Part shown: positions 49,010 to 57,163 of the stretch, one piece after another
Layout: each line of letters starts with the position of its first letter
Numbering within the stretch: the first letter of the stretch is position 1
Assembly (NCBI GenBank): GCA_020635495.1
Contig: JACJZQ010000002.1
Location: forward strand, 262,007 to 326,006
Origin: Flavobacteriales bacterium
GTDB lineage: Bacteria; Bacteroidota; Bacteroidia; UBA10329
Length of the DNA stretch: 64,000 nucleotides
Direction of reading: 5' to 3'
The notes under the pieces: generated by a model
The model's input: only the letters and a program-made list of their open reading frames with translations
Database searches by the model: none
Told to the model about the DNA's origin: nothing
Program-made: the position numbers and the translations under genes

Positions 49010-51265
49010 TTACTTCAATTCCCAAGCAATTCCACCATAAAATTCGCGGCCATGAACAGGGCTGTAAGCGTATGATGTATCGAAATACGGACTGAAACCT
49101 GAAGGAGAATTCGGGTCGTTGTAAGCAGAGAGTGGTGATACTCTTTGAACGTAACCAGCAATATTTTCCACTCCTGCGAAGAACCGCAGATTGGCCTTGT
49201 TCCAAGTATAAGTGACCTGAAGAACGTCCAAATAGAACGGCATTGAAGTTGTCGGTCGTGGCTCTGAAAGTGGGTTGCCCAACTCATCCACATCAAAGAC
49301 CTCAGGCAATACCATTGGTCCAACCAAATTTCCTGTGTATGCAAAATCCAGATGCGCCTTTTTCCATGTATAAGAAATGGTTCCGTTGGCGGTGTATTCA
49401 GGCGCGAATTGAATACGCGAAGTTGTTCCATTCTCCGTTTCCGTAGCGCTGATGTAACTGAAACCTAATCGCAAGCTCAACGGGAATTTGAACGAATGCG
49501 TAATGCCTGCATTCACGCCCCAGGATTGTGCATGTCCGTTCGAATTGGCGTAGATGATCTGCTGTGGGTCGGTATCGTAATCAGGAATGATCTTGTTCGT
49601 AAAATAGGTGTAGAAACCATCAACATCAATTGTTCCTTGCGAGTTGCCAATGGTGTAAACCTGATTGAAACTGAGCGTTCCGTTGTATGAATGTTCTGGC
49701 TTCAGTTTCTCTTCCAAAACCACTTCCCGTTGGCCCGTTACAAACGCATGGTCTTCCGTAAACAGATTCACAACCTTAAAACCCGTTCCAAAATTGGCGC
49801 GAATGGTTGTCCAAATGGCAGGTTTCCATTTCAAATTCAATCGAGGCGAGACAACTGGTCCGTTAGCTTCATAATAATCCAACCGAACACCACCCAAAAC
49901 CGTGAATTTCTGCTTCACCACTTCCCATTCATCCTGCACAAAAACGCCTGGAATGAACTGATTTTCAGGTTTGATGGTTGCCAACGTGTTGTCGTCATAG
50001 TATTGGTATCGAGCGGTCAATCCCGCAAGCAGATCATGCCGTTTTATTTGGCGATTCCAGATGAAATTCCCGAAACCGATGTACTGCTCGGCTGCGTACC
50101 CAACATCGCCATAATAGCTGTCCTGATTGTGGTAACTGCCTGAGAAATCGATGCGGAAATACTCCTTTGTGGGAAGCTGATACGTTCCGAAAATCTCGCC
50201 ACGGTGCGTGTAAATGCTCTCACCGTAAATACTATCGTTGCCGCGCAACTCCTGATACGCCCGATCGATCATAAAATCGCGCACCCCATTCCTACGGTCT
50301 TCGTAATAATACTTGGCCATCAATTGTAGTTTTCTATGGTCTTTCCGCTTCATCGTCCACTTCGTGAAAGCAGAAACGCGGTCCATGTTTACGATATCGC
50401 CAAAGCCATCTCCGTTATCATCATGATACTGCGGAATGAAACCGTAATTGGCCCCTACCGTAGCATGCCATTTCTCGCCCACTTTTGGCGACCAGGTCAC
50501 GTTTCCAAACGTTTCCAAATGGGACGTCATTCTAATGTCTGCGGCCAATGTTGGCTGGTTTGCGGGGTCTTTTGTGATGATATTGATAACCCCCGCCATG
50601 GCCTCCGAGCCATACAACGTTGAATTGGGTCCTTTGATGACTTCAATACGGTCAATCGCTTGCCGCGGAATGCCATTCAAACCGTAAACCGAAGCCAAAT
50701 TGCCATATATGGGAGAACCATCAATCAGCACAGCTGTGTACTGACCTGGCAATCCGTTGATGCTGATATTGTTGGTGTAACATACACCGCAACTCACCAC
50801 CTCCTGAACTCCATTGATAAGGTTCAGTGATTTGATCAGATTGACCGGATTGGCGGCTTTCTCCAGCAGTTCGTCAGTGATCACCTCCACCTTCACAGGC
50901 GAAGCCGTAACAAAGCTTTCCTTTATGGTTCCAGAAACCACAACTTCTTCCAGTCCAAGCACATCTTGCAGCAACGAAACTGTTCCCAGGTCAATCGACC
51001 TGCCGGTTAATTCAATATCCTTCTTGTATGAACGAAAACCCACGCTACTCACCTGCAGCTGGTACTTTCCGTTTGGAATATTCTTGATCTCAAAGCGGCC
51101 ATTTTCATCAGAAACAGAACCGTAAGATGTTCCCACCAAAGCCACATTGGCAAATGGAATGATGTCCGTTCCATCGGTCACTTTTCCTGAAATCGAAGCC
51201 GATTGCCCGAATACAGAAACGCTGATCATGAGTAACCAACCAAGTATTGCTTTCCGAAGAATCAC
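49010..51265 (-). CDS. TonB-dependent outer-membrane receptor, metal-locus type
   Basis: The start is GTG at 51265 (MILRKAILGWLLMISVSVFGQ signal peptide). The 751-residue protein has an N-terminal carboxypeptidase-regulatory-like domain (about 22-105), a plug (about 115-225) and a 22-strand type barrel ending in FYGGIAWELK. The plug contains CGVC in VVSCGVCYTNNISINGLPGQYT, a Cys pair seen in a receptor subfamily. It is divergent from dtxR-zip, with a -7 box directly before the GTG and a palindrome over its -33 region, so metal-dependent repression is likely. Confidence 0.9.
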   Translation of the reverse strand: MILRKAILGWLLMISVSVFGQSASISGKVTDGTDIIPFANVALVGTSYGSVSDENGRFEIKNIPNGKYQLQVSSVGFRSYKKDIELTGRSIDLGTVSLLQDVLGLEEVVVSGTIKESFVTASPVKVEVITDELLEKAANPVNLIKSLNLINGVQEVVSCGVCYTNNISINGLPGQYTAVLIDGSPIYGNLASVYGLNGIPRQAIDRIEVIKGPNSTLYGSEAMAGVINIITKDPANQPTLAADIRMTSHLETFGNVTWSPKVGEKWHATVGANYGFIPQYHDDNGDGFGDIVNMDRVSAFTKWTMKRKDHRKLQLMAKYYYEDRRNGVRDFMIDRAYQELRGNDSIYGESIYTHRGEIFGTYQLPTKEYFRIDFSGSYHNQDSYYGDVGYAAEQYIGFGNFIWNRQIKRHDLLAGLTARYQYYDDNTLATIKPENQFIPGVFVQDEWEVVKQKFTVLGGVRLDYYEANGPVVSPRLNLKWKPAIWTTIRANFGTGFKVVNLFTEDHAFVTGQREVVLEEKLKPEHSYNGTLSFNQVYTIGNSQGTIDVDGFYTYFTNKIIPDYDTDPQQIIYANSNGHAQSWGVNAGITHSFKFPLSLRLGFSYISATETENGTTSRIQFAPEYTANGTISYTWKKAHLDFAYTGNLVGPMVLPEVFDVDELGNPLSEPRPTTSMPFYLDVLQVTYTWNKANLRFFAGVENIAGYVQRVSPLSAYNDPNSPSGFSPYFDTSYAYSPVHGREFYGGIAWELK

Positions 51266-51269
51266 ACGT

Positions 51270-51277
51270 CAAAGCTA
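51270..51277 (-). promoter_or_regulatory. -7 promoter box of the TonB receptor
   Basis: TAGCTTTG on the minus strand is a perfect box only four bases before the GTG at 51265, so the transcript should start at or next to the start codon (leaderless). Confidence 0.6.
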
Positions 51278-51286
51278 AATGTATTT

Positions 51287-51300
51287 TTAGACTAATCTAA
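51287..51300. promoter_or_regulatory. Candidate DtxR/MntR operator
   Basis: TTAGACTAATCTAA is a palindrome with 12 of 14 positions self-complementary, in the 78-base gap between the receptor and dtxR. It lies 10-23 bases upstream of the receptor's -7 box. A half site TTAGA recurs at 51309-51313. Confidence 0.55.
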
Positions 51301-51343
51301 GTTTCATATTAGAACTATAGAATTATGTATTTTTACCGACCAC

Positions 51344-52000
51344 ATGGCACAATCGTTCACTGAGGAGAATTACCTCAAGCATATTTACAAGCTGTCCAAA
51401 AAATCGGACAAGGGTGTCAGCACAAATGCGCTTGCAGAAAGGCTGGACACCAAGGCTTCTTCAGTAACCGATATGATCAAGAAATTGGCCGCGAAAAAGT
51501 TGGTCAATTACCAGAAATACCAAGGGGTCACCTTGACCAACAAAGGCCAGAAAATTGCGGTTGACATTATCCGAAAACACCGCCTTTGGGAAGTTTTCCT
51601 ACTGGAACATCTGGGGTTTGGTTGGGATGAAGTACACGAGGTGGCTGAGGAATTGGAGCACATCAAATCGGCAACCTTGGTAGACCGTTTGGACAAATTT
51701 CTAGGCCACCCGAAATACGACCCACATGGTGGACCGATTCCAGATAGCGAAGGGAATTTTCCGGCACCAGCGCGTGTAAAATTGGACGAGTTGGAGGTTG
51801 GCAAGCAATCCAAGGTTATGGGAATTACCGAGCATTCAGAAAGCTTCCTCGCCTACATGAAGAAGGTTGGACTTGACCTTGGTGTGGAATTCAAACTCAT
51901 GGAACGCCACGACTTTGACCGATCCGTAGAAATTGAATTGAATGGAAAACCTGTTCAACTCAGCCACGATGTGGCGAAAAACATATTTGTAGCATACTGA
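51344..52000 (+). CDS. DtxR/MntR family metal-dependent repressor
   Basis: The 218-residue protein has an N-terminal winged helix (GVSTNALAERLDTKASSVTDMIKKL, landmarks NALAERLDTK and SSVTDMIKKL), a dimerisation/metal domain with HRLWEVFLLEHLGF, EVAEELEHIKS and HPKYDPHGGPIP, and a C-terminal FeoA/SH3-like domain (about 145-218). The long three-domain form is typical of DtxR/IdeR. It likely senses Fe or Mn and controls the adjacent ZIP and TonB receptor genes. TATTTTTA at 51328 is a near -7 box. Confidence 0.92.
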   Translation: MAQSFTEENYLKHIYKLSKKSDKGVSTNALAERLDTKASSVTDMIKKLAAKKLVNYQKYQGVTLTNKGQKIAVDIIRKHRLWEVFLLEHLGFGWDEVHEVAEELEHIKSATLVDRLDKFLGHPKYDPHGGPIPDSEGNFPAPARVKLDELEVGKQSKVMGITEHSESFLAYMKKVGLDLGVEFKLMERHDFDRSVEIELNGKPVQLSHDVAKNIFVAY

Positions 52001-52001
52001 A

Positions 52002-52838
52002 ATGGAACTTTTCGAAACACTTAAAATTTGGTTCTTAGACCAATCTCCCGTGCTACAAGCCGTGCTTGCAACCACCTTTACATGGTTCCTTACAGCTGCA
52101 GGCGCATCCTTGGTTTTCTTCTTCAAAACCATGAACCGCCAATTGTTTGACGGCATGTTGGGATTTACCGGTGGCGTGATGATAGCGGCCAGTTATTGGT
52201 CGTTATTGGCACCGGCCATCGAGATAACGCCAGAAAGCAATCCGGGCGTTCCAATTTGGTTTCCAGCCGCAGCCGGATTTCTAGGTGGTGCACTGTTCCT
52301 CTTCGCTTTGGACAAGATCATGCCGCACTTGCACATCAACTTCCCTGAAACGGAAAAAGAGGGCGTTGAAACCAACCTCAGCAGAACCATGCTGTTGGTG
52401 TTGGCCATTACGCTTCATAACATCCCAGAAGGATTGGCGGTTGGCGTGGCGTTCGGGGCTGTGGCTCATGGAATGGATGGAGCTACCATTGGCGCAGCCA
52501 TTGCTCTGGCAATCGGTATTGGTTTGCAGAATTTCCCAGAGGGAATTGCCGTAAGTATGCCGCTTCGCAGACAAGGGGTTTCGCGCTTCAAAAGTTTCTG
52601 GTATGGGCAACTTTCGGCCATTGTAGAGCCAGTTGCCGGTTTTGTGGGCGCCATTGCGGTTATATACGCCTTCCCTATTCTACCGTATGCTTTGGCCTTT
52701 GCAGCTGGCGCCATGATCTATGTGGTCATAGAGGAGGTGATTCCCGAAACCCAGTTGGACAAATACGCAGATACATCAACCCTTGGGTTTATTGGTGGAT
52801 TCATTGTGATGATGGTGCTGGATGTGGCCCTTGGTTAA
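52002..52838 (+). CDS. zupT: ZIP family metal transporter (ZupT/GufA type)
   Basis: The 278-residue inner-membrane protein has eight predicted helices with the two metal motifs HNIPEGLAVGVAFG (TM4) and QNFPEGIAVSMPLRRQG (TM5), plus GQLSAIVEPVAG and VIEEVIPE. ZIP proteins import Zn, Fe, Mn or other divalent ions. The ATG is one base after the dtxR stop, so the two are an operon. Confidence 0.93.
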   Translation: MELFETLKIWFLDQSPVLQAVLATTFTWFLTAAGASLVFFFKTMNRQLFDGMLGFTGGVMIAASYWSLLAPAIEITPESNPGVPIWFPAAAGFLGGALFLFALDKIMPHLHINFPETEKEGVETNLSRTMLLVLAITLHNIPEGLAVGVAFGAVAHGMDGATIGAAIALAIGIGLQNFPEGIAVSMPLRRQGVSRFKSFWYGQLSAIVEPVAGFVGAIAVIYAFPILPYALAFAAGAMIYVVIEEVIPETQLDKYADTSTLGFIGGFIVMMVLDVALG

Positions 52839-52926
52839 AACTGGCTTAACAGACATTTCTTTATGATTTCATGAATGCTTCGATCTGGAGTAAGATCGAT
52901 CGGACAGCTTTGGAAAAAGCAAAGCA

Positions 52927-53142
52927 ATGTCTGGAGATTTCGATATCGTAAACGTAGTTCAGATGGTAAATGGAGAACGTAAATACGGTCTTCTGCTAAA
53001 GCGAAAGTCTACTACCGATAATCCACATTGGGAATTTGTAGCATTCGGAAATCTACGCTCGTACGTCCGATCCAGAGACAGAAATCTGATAGAACAGGTC
53101 CCGATGTCGATGATCAAGTTTGTCGATCGCGTTCGCGTTTAA
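52927..53142 (+). CDS. Small conserved-looking protein, unknown
   Basis: The 71-residue product (MSGDFDIVNVVQMVNGERKYG start, FVDRVRV end) is basic with beta-strand character and no signal or membrane helix. I recognise no family. It is preceded by an 88-base gap and has convergent orientation with the following lipoprotein gene, three bases away. It is kept because its start and length fit the space neatly, though it could be a chance frame. Confidence 0.6.
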   Translation: MSGDFDIVNVVQMVNGERKYGLLLKRKSTTDNPHWEFVAFGNLRSYVRSRDRNLIEQVPMSMIKFVDRVRV

Positions 53143-53145
53143 CTT

Positions 53146-53550
53146 TCACTCCACTTGCTCATACTTCTCGCGGCATGGTTCAATACATGCGTAGTTGAGA
53201 ATGAGATAGTTTCCGTCCATTTCGTAGCTCAACGGTACATGACCACCCGTGCAATTGTCTACATCAATGATCATGGTAGTTTCTGAATACGTTCCTAAGG
53301 AAGAAGAGGCGCCAGACCACACCTCACCAATGCAAATAGAGCCATTGGCCGATGAAACCGTTCCATCCTCGAAAAACGAAATGGTCTTATCGCTGGTAAC
53401 AGGCTGAAACGTTCCGCTACCATCTCCCGGATCCATCAATTGCTCTATCAAATGCCACTTACTTACCAGACCTTCGTTCTGATTTTCGGTGTTACAGGCT
53501 GAAAGAAAAGCCATAACGGTAATAGACGATATGATGATCTTGAATTTCAT
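53146..53550 (-). CDS. Lipocalin-like lipoprotein
   Basis: The 134-residue product has a lipobox FLSAC (Cys 19) and a short beta-rich body: SKWHLIEQLMDPGDGSG, SFFEDGTV and GNYLILNYAC. The start W-L...DPGDGSGTF with a later 'threshold' strand is typical of small lipocalin-like or META-like lipoproteins of Bacteroidota. Function unknown. Confidence 0.75.
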   Translation of the reverse strand: MKFKIIISSITVMAFLSACNTENQNEGLVSKWHLIEQLMDPGDGSGTFQPVTSDKTISFFEDGTVSSANGSICIGEVWSGASSSLGTYSETTMIIDVDNCTGGHVPLSYEMDGNYLILNYACIEPCREKYEQVE

Positions 53551-53603
53551 GATTCTAAATTAAGCACTGATCTCCGTTTCAATTAGTTTAACTGCCAACT
53601 TCG

Positions 53604-54077
53604 ATGGCAGTTAAACCAAAATCTCAGTCAACTTACGTTCGCGACAACCGCTCACCGATCCCATTGAATGAGACAGTGAGCAAATACATGCGCTCCAACA
53701 AGAGCAAGAATACCAAGCCTGAGATGTTGTTCAGAAAAGCACTATGGCAAGCTGGAATCCGTGGTTACAGGCTGCATTGGAAGAAAGCTCCTGGCAAACC
53801 GGATATTGCGTTTCCGAGTAAGAAAATTGCCATTTTCCTGAACGGTTGTTTTTGGCACCGATGCCCAAATTGCAACCTTTCGCTACCAAAGAACAATCAG
53901 GAGTTTTGGCAATCGAAGTTTGAACGAAACATTGCCCGCGATAAGGAGAAGATCGAAGCATTGGAAAACGAAAACTGGGAAGTTCTCGTTATTTGGGAGT
54001 GTGAAATGAAGGAAGATCTCGGGCAACAGATAGAAAAAGTGAGAAGGTTATTGAATCCAACAATTCAGAACAAATGA
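53604..54077 (+). CDS. vsr: Very short patch repair endonuclease Vsr (orphan)
   Basis: The 157-residue protein has the Vsr motifs MRSNKSKNTKPEMLFRKALW, GKPDIAFPSKKIAIFLNGCF (catalytic Asp 67) and the zinc/His segment FWHRCPNCNLSLPKN (His 85, Cys 87, Cys 90). Vsr nicks 5' of T in T:G mismatches arising from deaminated 5-methylcytosine. It normally stands beside a cytosine-5 methyltransferase gene (dcm), but none is visible here. It overlaps the next gene by four bases. Confidence 0.9.
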   Translation: MAVKPKSQSTYVRDNRSPIPLNETVSKYMRSNKSKNTKPEMLFRKALWQAGIRGYRLHWKKAPGKPDIAFPSKKIAIFLNGCFWHRCPNCNLSLPKNNQEFWQSKFERNIARDKEKIEALENENWEVLVIWECEMKEDLGQQIEKVRRLLNPTIQNK

Positions 54078-54484
54078 AGTATCCTGCCAAAATATTGGTT
54101 GCTTGGGCAGAGGCCATTGGCGGAAATAAGAAGATTCGCGATTGGCTGATTGCCAATGGTTACAAGGAACTAGGGCTCTTTGTTTTTGCCATTTACCATA
54201 AGGAGGATGCGCGAGATTGGCTGATGAAGAACGGTTTTCCGCACCTCATGGCGGTTATCAATGGCGTAGAAGGAAACAAACAGGCTATAGCGTGGCTAGA
54301 GAATTTCGGCTATACGCCATTGGCTAAAATGGCGCTGGCAGGAGATGGAGACGAATCGGCTTTTCAATGGCTTAAATACAACGGACATCACGAATTGGCC
54401 ATGGCCGCCAAACGGTTGGAAGCTGTGAAAGATGATATTCAGCGCGATAATGATGACCCCCACTCCATCAACAAACACGGTTGA
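54074..54484 (+). CDS. Protein of four exact 25-residue WL-NG repeats, unknown
   Basis: The 136-residue product contains a helical repeat with Trp-Leu at residues 24, 49, 74 and 99, exactly 25 apart. The units read WLIANGYKEL, WLMKNGFPHL, WLENFGYTPL and WLKYNGHHEL, each followed by a small-residue stretch (LAxMA-like) and a charged turn. It has no signal peptide. The repeat is not one I know. Because it overlaps vsr in ATGA phase it may work with Vsr, for example as a DNA or protein scaffold. Confidence 0.75.
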   Translation: MKYPAKILVAWAEAIGGNKKIRDWLIANGYKELGLFVFAIYHKEDARDWLMKNGFPHLMAVINGVEGNKQAIAWLENFGYTPLAKMALAGDGDESAFQWLKYNGHHELAMAAKRLEAVKDDIQRDNDDPHSINKHG

Positions 54485-54943
54485 TCACCGAACCAAGCGA
54501 CAACCGCTTGGAAGCTTCTTCTCTGTTTGATTCAATTGTTCTGCGGAAAGTCCTGTGTCATTCAAATGAAGTTCCTTCAAGCTTGATAACGCAACCAACT
54601 TATCAGAAACAGATGTGAGGTACTTGTTGCCATTCAGTCCAAGAACTTCTAACTGCTCAAGCACAGCAATCTCATCACCTACTACTCCAATCTGATTGTA
54701 AGCCAACTCCAAGTACTTCAAATTCTTGAAAGAGAAAACAACTGCAGGAATCTCCTTGAGTTTTGGCGACTGCAAACTCAGGTCGAGATACAGCACACTG
54801 TCTGGATCGGTTTTGGCCATTTCCAGATCATCGTAATACCCTGGCTCCATGAAATAGGCATCAATGCCTTCCATGGCACCGTCTTGTGCAAACACCGAAA
54901 CACACGTTACAAGTACAAGTAATATCGAACCAATGACCCTCAT
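54485..54943 (-). CDS. Secreted leucine-rich repeat protein
   Basis: The 152-residue product has a signal peptide (ending VSVFAQ) and about four leucine-rich repeats: LKEIPAVVFSFKNLKYLELAYNQI (in part), LEQLEVLGLNGN and LSSLKELHLNDTGL, ending CRLVR. It is short for an LRR protein but intact. Periplasmic or surface location; partner unknown. It converges on the repeat-protein gene with no gap. Confidence 0.82.
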   Translation of the reverse strand: MRVIGSILLVLVTCVSVFAQDGAMEGIDAYFMEPGYYDDLEMAKTDPDSVLYLDLSLQSPKLKEIPAVVFSFKNLKYLELAYNQIGVVGDEIAVLEQLEVLGLNGNKYLTSVSDKLVALSSLKELHLNDTGLSAEQLNQTEKKLPSGCRLVR

Positions 54944-55042
54944 TCTGATCAGTTTAAACTGATTAACAAGATAAGCGAATATCCAGCAGATGCTTACATA
55001 GAATTGAGTTTGTACGATAGGAATTTGTCTAAACCTCAGTTA

Positions 55043-55058
55043 TGTGACCAAAATCACA
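55043..55058. promoter_or_regulatory. Perfect CRP-type palindrome upstream of the YeeE operon
   Basis: TGTGACCAAAATCACA is a perfect TGTGA-N6-TCACA site. Its centre is about 48 bases upstream of the ATG at 55099; a TACAACTT -7-like box lies at 55086, so the site would sit near -45. A Crp/Fnr-family activator is implied. The 155-base gap has no gene. Confidence 0.6.
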
Positions 55059-55098
55059 CAACATGACTATTCCTTCTTGACCTTGTACAACTTCTGCA

Positions 55099-55662
55099 AT
55101 GAATTGGATTTTTGAGCCTTGGCCGTGGTATGTAACCGGCCCTCTGATAGGAACATTTGTTCCGTTGATGCTTCTGTTGGGCTCATCGTTCGGAATTTCG
55201 GGCAATCTTGAAAGCATCTGCATGGTTGTTGGAGCAGGCAAGGTTTCGGACTACTTCAGGTCTGAGTTCACCCCAAGAGTTCCTGGTCTTTTGTTTGTTA
55301 CAGGTGCTGTTCTTGGTGGATTCATTGCAGGAAATCTCCTCACAAACGCAGAGTACATGGTTTCTATCTCCGATGAAGCCCATCGTATCATTTCAGATTG
55401 GGGAATAACGCAATTTGATGGGTTGCAACCAGAGGAGCTCTTCAACTGGAACTTTCTGTTTACAATTCAGGGAGTCATTCTGCTTTGCTTAGGAGGGTTT
55501 TTGATCGGTTTTGGAACACGATATGCTGGTGGTTGCACTTCTGGTCATGCCATAACGGGCATCAGTGCGTTTCAGAGTTCCTCTATTATTGCTTCTATCG
55601 GATTTTTCATTGGCGGACTCATCACTTCCCATTTCATTTTACCCATTCTGTTCGGACCATGA
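55099..55662 (+). CDS. YeeE/YedE family transporter subunit
   Basis: The 187-residue membrane protein has GFGTRYAGGCTSGHAITG, the YeeE/YedE signature with the conserved Cys in GGCxSGH, and five to six helices. YeeE-type proteins take up thiosulfate or move sulfane sulfur. It is short, with its partner encoded next in an ATGA overlap: together they equal one full-length YeeE. Confidence 0.88.
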   Translation: MNWIFEPWPWYVTGPLIGTFVPLMLLLGSSFGISGNLESICMVVGAGKVSDYFRSEFTPRVPGLLFVTGAVLGGFIAGNLLTNAEYMVSISDEAHRIISDWGITQFDGLQPEELFNWNFLFTIQGVILLCLGGFLIGFGTRYAGGCTSGHAITGISAFQSSSIIASIGFFIGGLITSHFILPILFGP

Positions 55663-56072
55663 AGAACGTGCTGTTTGTTTTTGCAGGAATGATTTTCGGA
55701 ATCGTGATGGTCAAGTCTGAGGCAGTCTCATGGTTCAGAATACAGGAGATGTTTCATTTCCAGGCCTTTCATATGTACGGAATCATCTTGTCGGCAATTG
55801 CCACATCGGCTCTTTTGCTAACCGTTCTTAAGCAGATTGGATTGAAAGACGTGAACGGACAGATCATTCAAAAGCCATCAAAAACCAAATTGATAATATC
55901 TCCTCTATTGGGTGGAATAATCTTCGGATTAGGATGGTCTATGACAGGCGCTTGTCCTGGACCTTTGTTCGTTAATCTGGGAGCCGGTTACACTATCTTC
56001 ATTGTTCCGATAGCCTTTGCAGTTCTAGGAGCTTTTGTACATGGATTGGTGCGCAAATATTTACCGTTGTAG
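55659..56072 (+). CDS. YeeE/YedE-like (DUF6691) partner subunit
   Basis: The frame begins at ATG 55659 and encodes 137 residues (MKNVLFVFAGMIFGIVMVKS) with four helices and GWSMTGACPGPLFVNLGAG, the second half-motif (GxCPGP) of YeeE-like proteins. It completes the preceding subunit. It overlaps the rhodanese gene by 32 bases. Confidence 0.85.
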   Translation: MKNVLFVFAGMIFGIVMVKSEAVSWFRIQEMFHFQAFHMYGIILSAIATSALLLTVLKQIGLKDVNGQIIQKPSKTKLIISPLLGGIIFGLGWSMTGACPGPLFVNLGAGYTIFIVPIAFAVLGAFVHGLVRKYLPL

Positions 56073-56445
56073 GTTACTCTGGACAGGTGTAGTGCTTCTC
56101 TCAATGGGTGCACTTATCGGCTGTCAGCAGAATATTTATGACGGGATAAAAATCAAACAAGTTCCAAAAGAGCAATATTTCGCGCTCATCGATTCGCTGA
56201 ACAACGAGTATATCATAGATGTGAGAACCGGTTTGGAATACAATCGGGCTCATATTGAGAATGCCGTTAGCATCAGTTTTCTCAATACAGACTTTGACTG
56301 GAAGATTGCTGAGTTGGATACTTCAAGACCCGTGTTCATTTACTGTGAAACTGCTCATAGAAGCCCGTTTGCTGCCAAGAAGCTTCAAAAAGCCGGTTTC
56401 GGAGTGATCATCGATCTAGAGGGAGGTTATTCAACCTTGCGATAG
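56041..56445 (+). CDS. Rhodanese-like lipoprotein
   Basis: The ATG at 56041 gives a signal with lipobox ALIGC; an upstream TTG at 56035 is possible. The 134-residue mature rhodanese domain has IIDVRTGLEYNRAHIENAVS and the active-site loop FIYCETAHRSPFAAKKL with Cys in CX4R. It probably receives or donates sulfane sulfur in the periplasm for the YeeE pair. The 32-base overlap with the upstream gene is unusually long. Confidence 0.85.
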   Translation: MDWCANIYRCRLLWTGVVLLSMGALIGCQQNIYDGIKIKQVPKEQYFALIDSLNNEYIIDVRTGLEYNRAHIENAVSISFLNTDFDWKIAELDTSRPVFIYCETAHRSPFAAKKLQKAGFGVIIDLEGGYSTLR

Positions 56446-56538
56446 TGATAGACATCCAATTGCAAGGTTTGTTCTGTAACCAAAGTCATAATTGGTGCCG
56501 TTTTCCTCGTCTACATTGCTGGCGTAAAATTCAAAGTC

Positions 56539-56676
56539 ATGCTAAAGCAATTTGTTATCCTCTACAATTACGATAATGGAGTTTTGATGCTCGGTATTTT
56601 CGTACTGGTCTGCATCGTTCTGATAGTTGGTGTAGTTGGAATGATCATGGGAGGCGAAAGCAAGAAGAAGGGTTGA
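56539..56676 (+). CDS. Tiny membrane protein
   Basis: The 45-residue frame from ATG 56539 (MLKQFVILYNYDNGVLMLG) has one helix VLMLGIFVLVCIVLIVGVVG and a basic tail GGESKKKG. In the same frame upstream, 21 codons (KVIIGAVFLVYIAGVKFKV) form a second hydrophobic segment but have no normal start codon, so the true product could be longer. No function is known. Confidence 0.55.
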   Translation: MLKQFVILYNYDNGVLMLGIFVLVCIVLIVGVVGMIMGGESKKKG

Positions 56677-56686
56677 CCTAACGGCA

Positions 56687-57163
56687 TCAACGCGTCAAAC
56701 CCTCTACCCTTTCCTGAAAATCGAATTGAAGGTCTTCGTGAAGGTCGGAATAGAGTTTCTTGACCTTCTGAATCTGTCTTTCGTACAGATTGACCAACAC
56801 GCGGCTACGTTTCCAGTTCAGGTCAAGGGAATTCATTTCCTCGCAAAAGAAGATGAGTACATCGAGTTCGGTTTCCTTCTTCTTGGAATACTTGATGTAC
56901 TTGTTGGCAATTCTCAGCGCCCTGCGGATGCTTTTCTTGGCCAGATAGAACCCGGTGGTATTGGTGGCGCTGAAAGCTTCTGCCACATCCTGTTTAATGC
57001 GATTGGCGTACGCATCCTCATCCACAGAATCGAATAGCAGATAATTGAGGTATTCCTTGTTCTCGCGTTTGTACTTGGCAAGGTGATCTATGAGTTCGAG
57101 AAGTTCTTCACGCGGAAGCTGTTTTAACTCTTTCCGTATTTCAGCCAGCGATGCGGAATCCAT
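56687..57163 (-). CDS. Conserved helical protein, unknown
   Basis: The ATG at 57163 forms a TGATG junction with the OmpA gene stop. The 158-residue product is all helical and charged (LKQLPREELLELIDHLAKYK and KKSIRRALRIANKYIKYSKKKETELD), without signal or membrane helix. It is likely cytoplasmic and translated with the PorE-like gene; role unknown. Confidence 0.8.
   Translation of the reverse strand: MDSASLAEIRKELKQLPREELLELIDHLAKYKRENKEYLNYLLFDSVDEDAYANRIKQDVAEAFSATNTTGFYLAKKSIRRALRIANKYIKYSKKKETELDVLIFFCEEMNSLDLNWKRSRVLVNLYERQIQKVKKLYSDLHEDLQFDFQERVEGLTR

Noticed and set aside
53604..54077. Restriction-modification system around vsr
   Set aside because: No methyltransferase or restriction endonuclease is encoded nearby; the methyltransferase at 43828 is of the class I zinc-ribbon type and unlinked.
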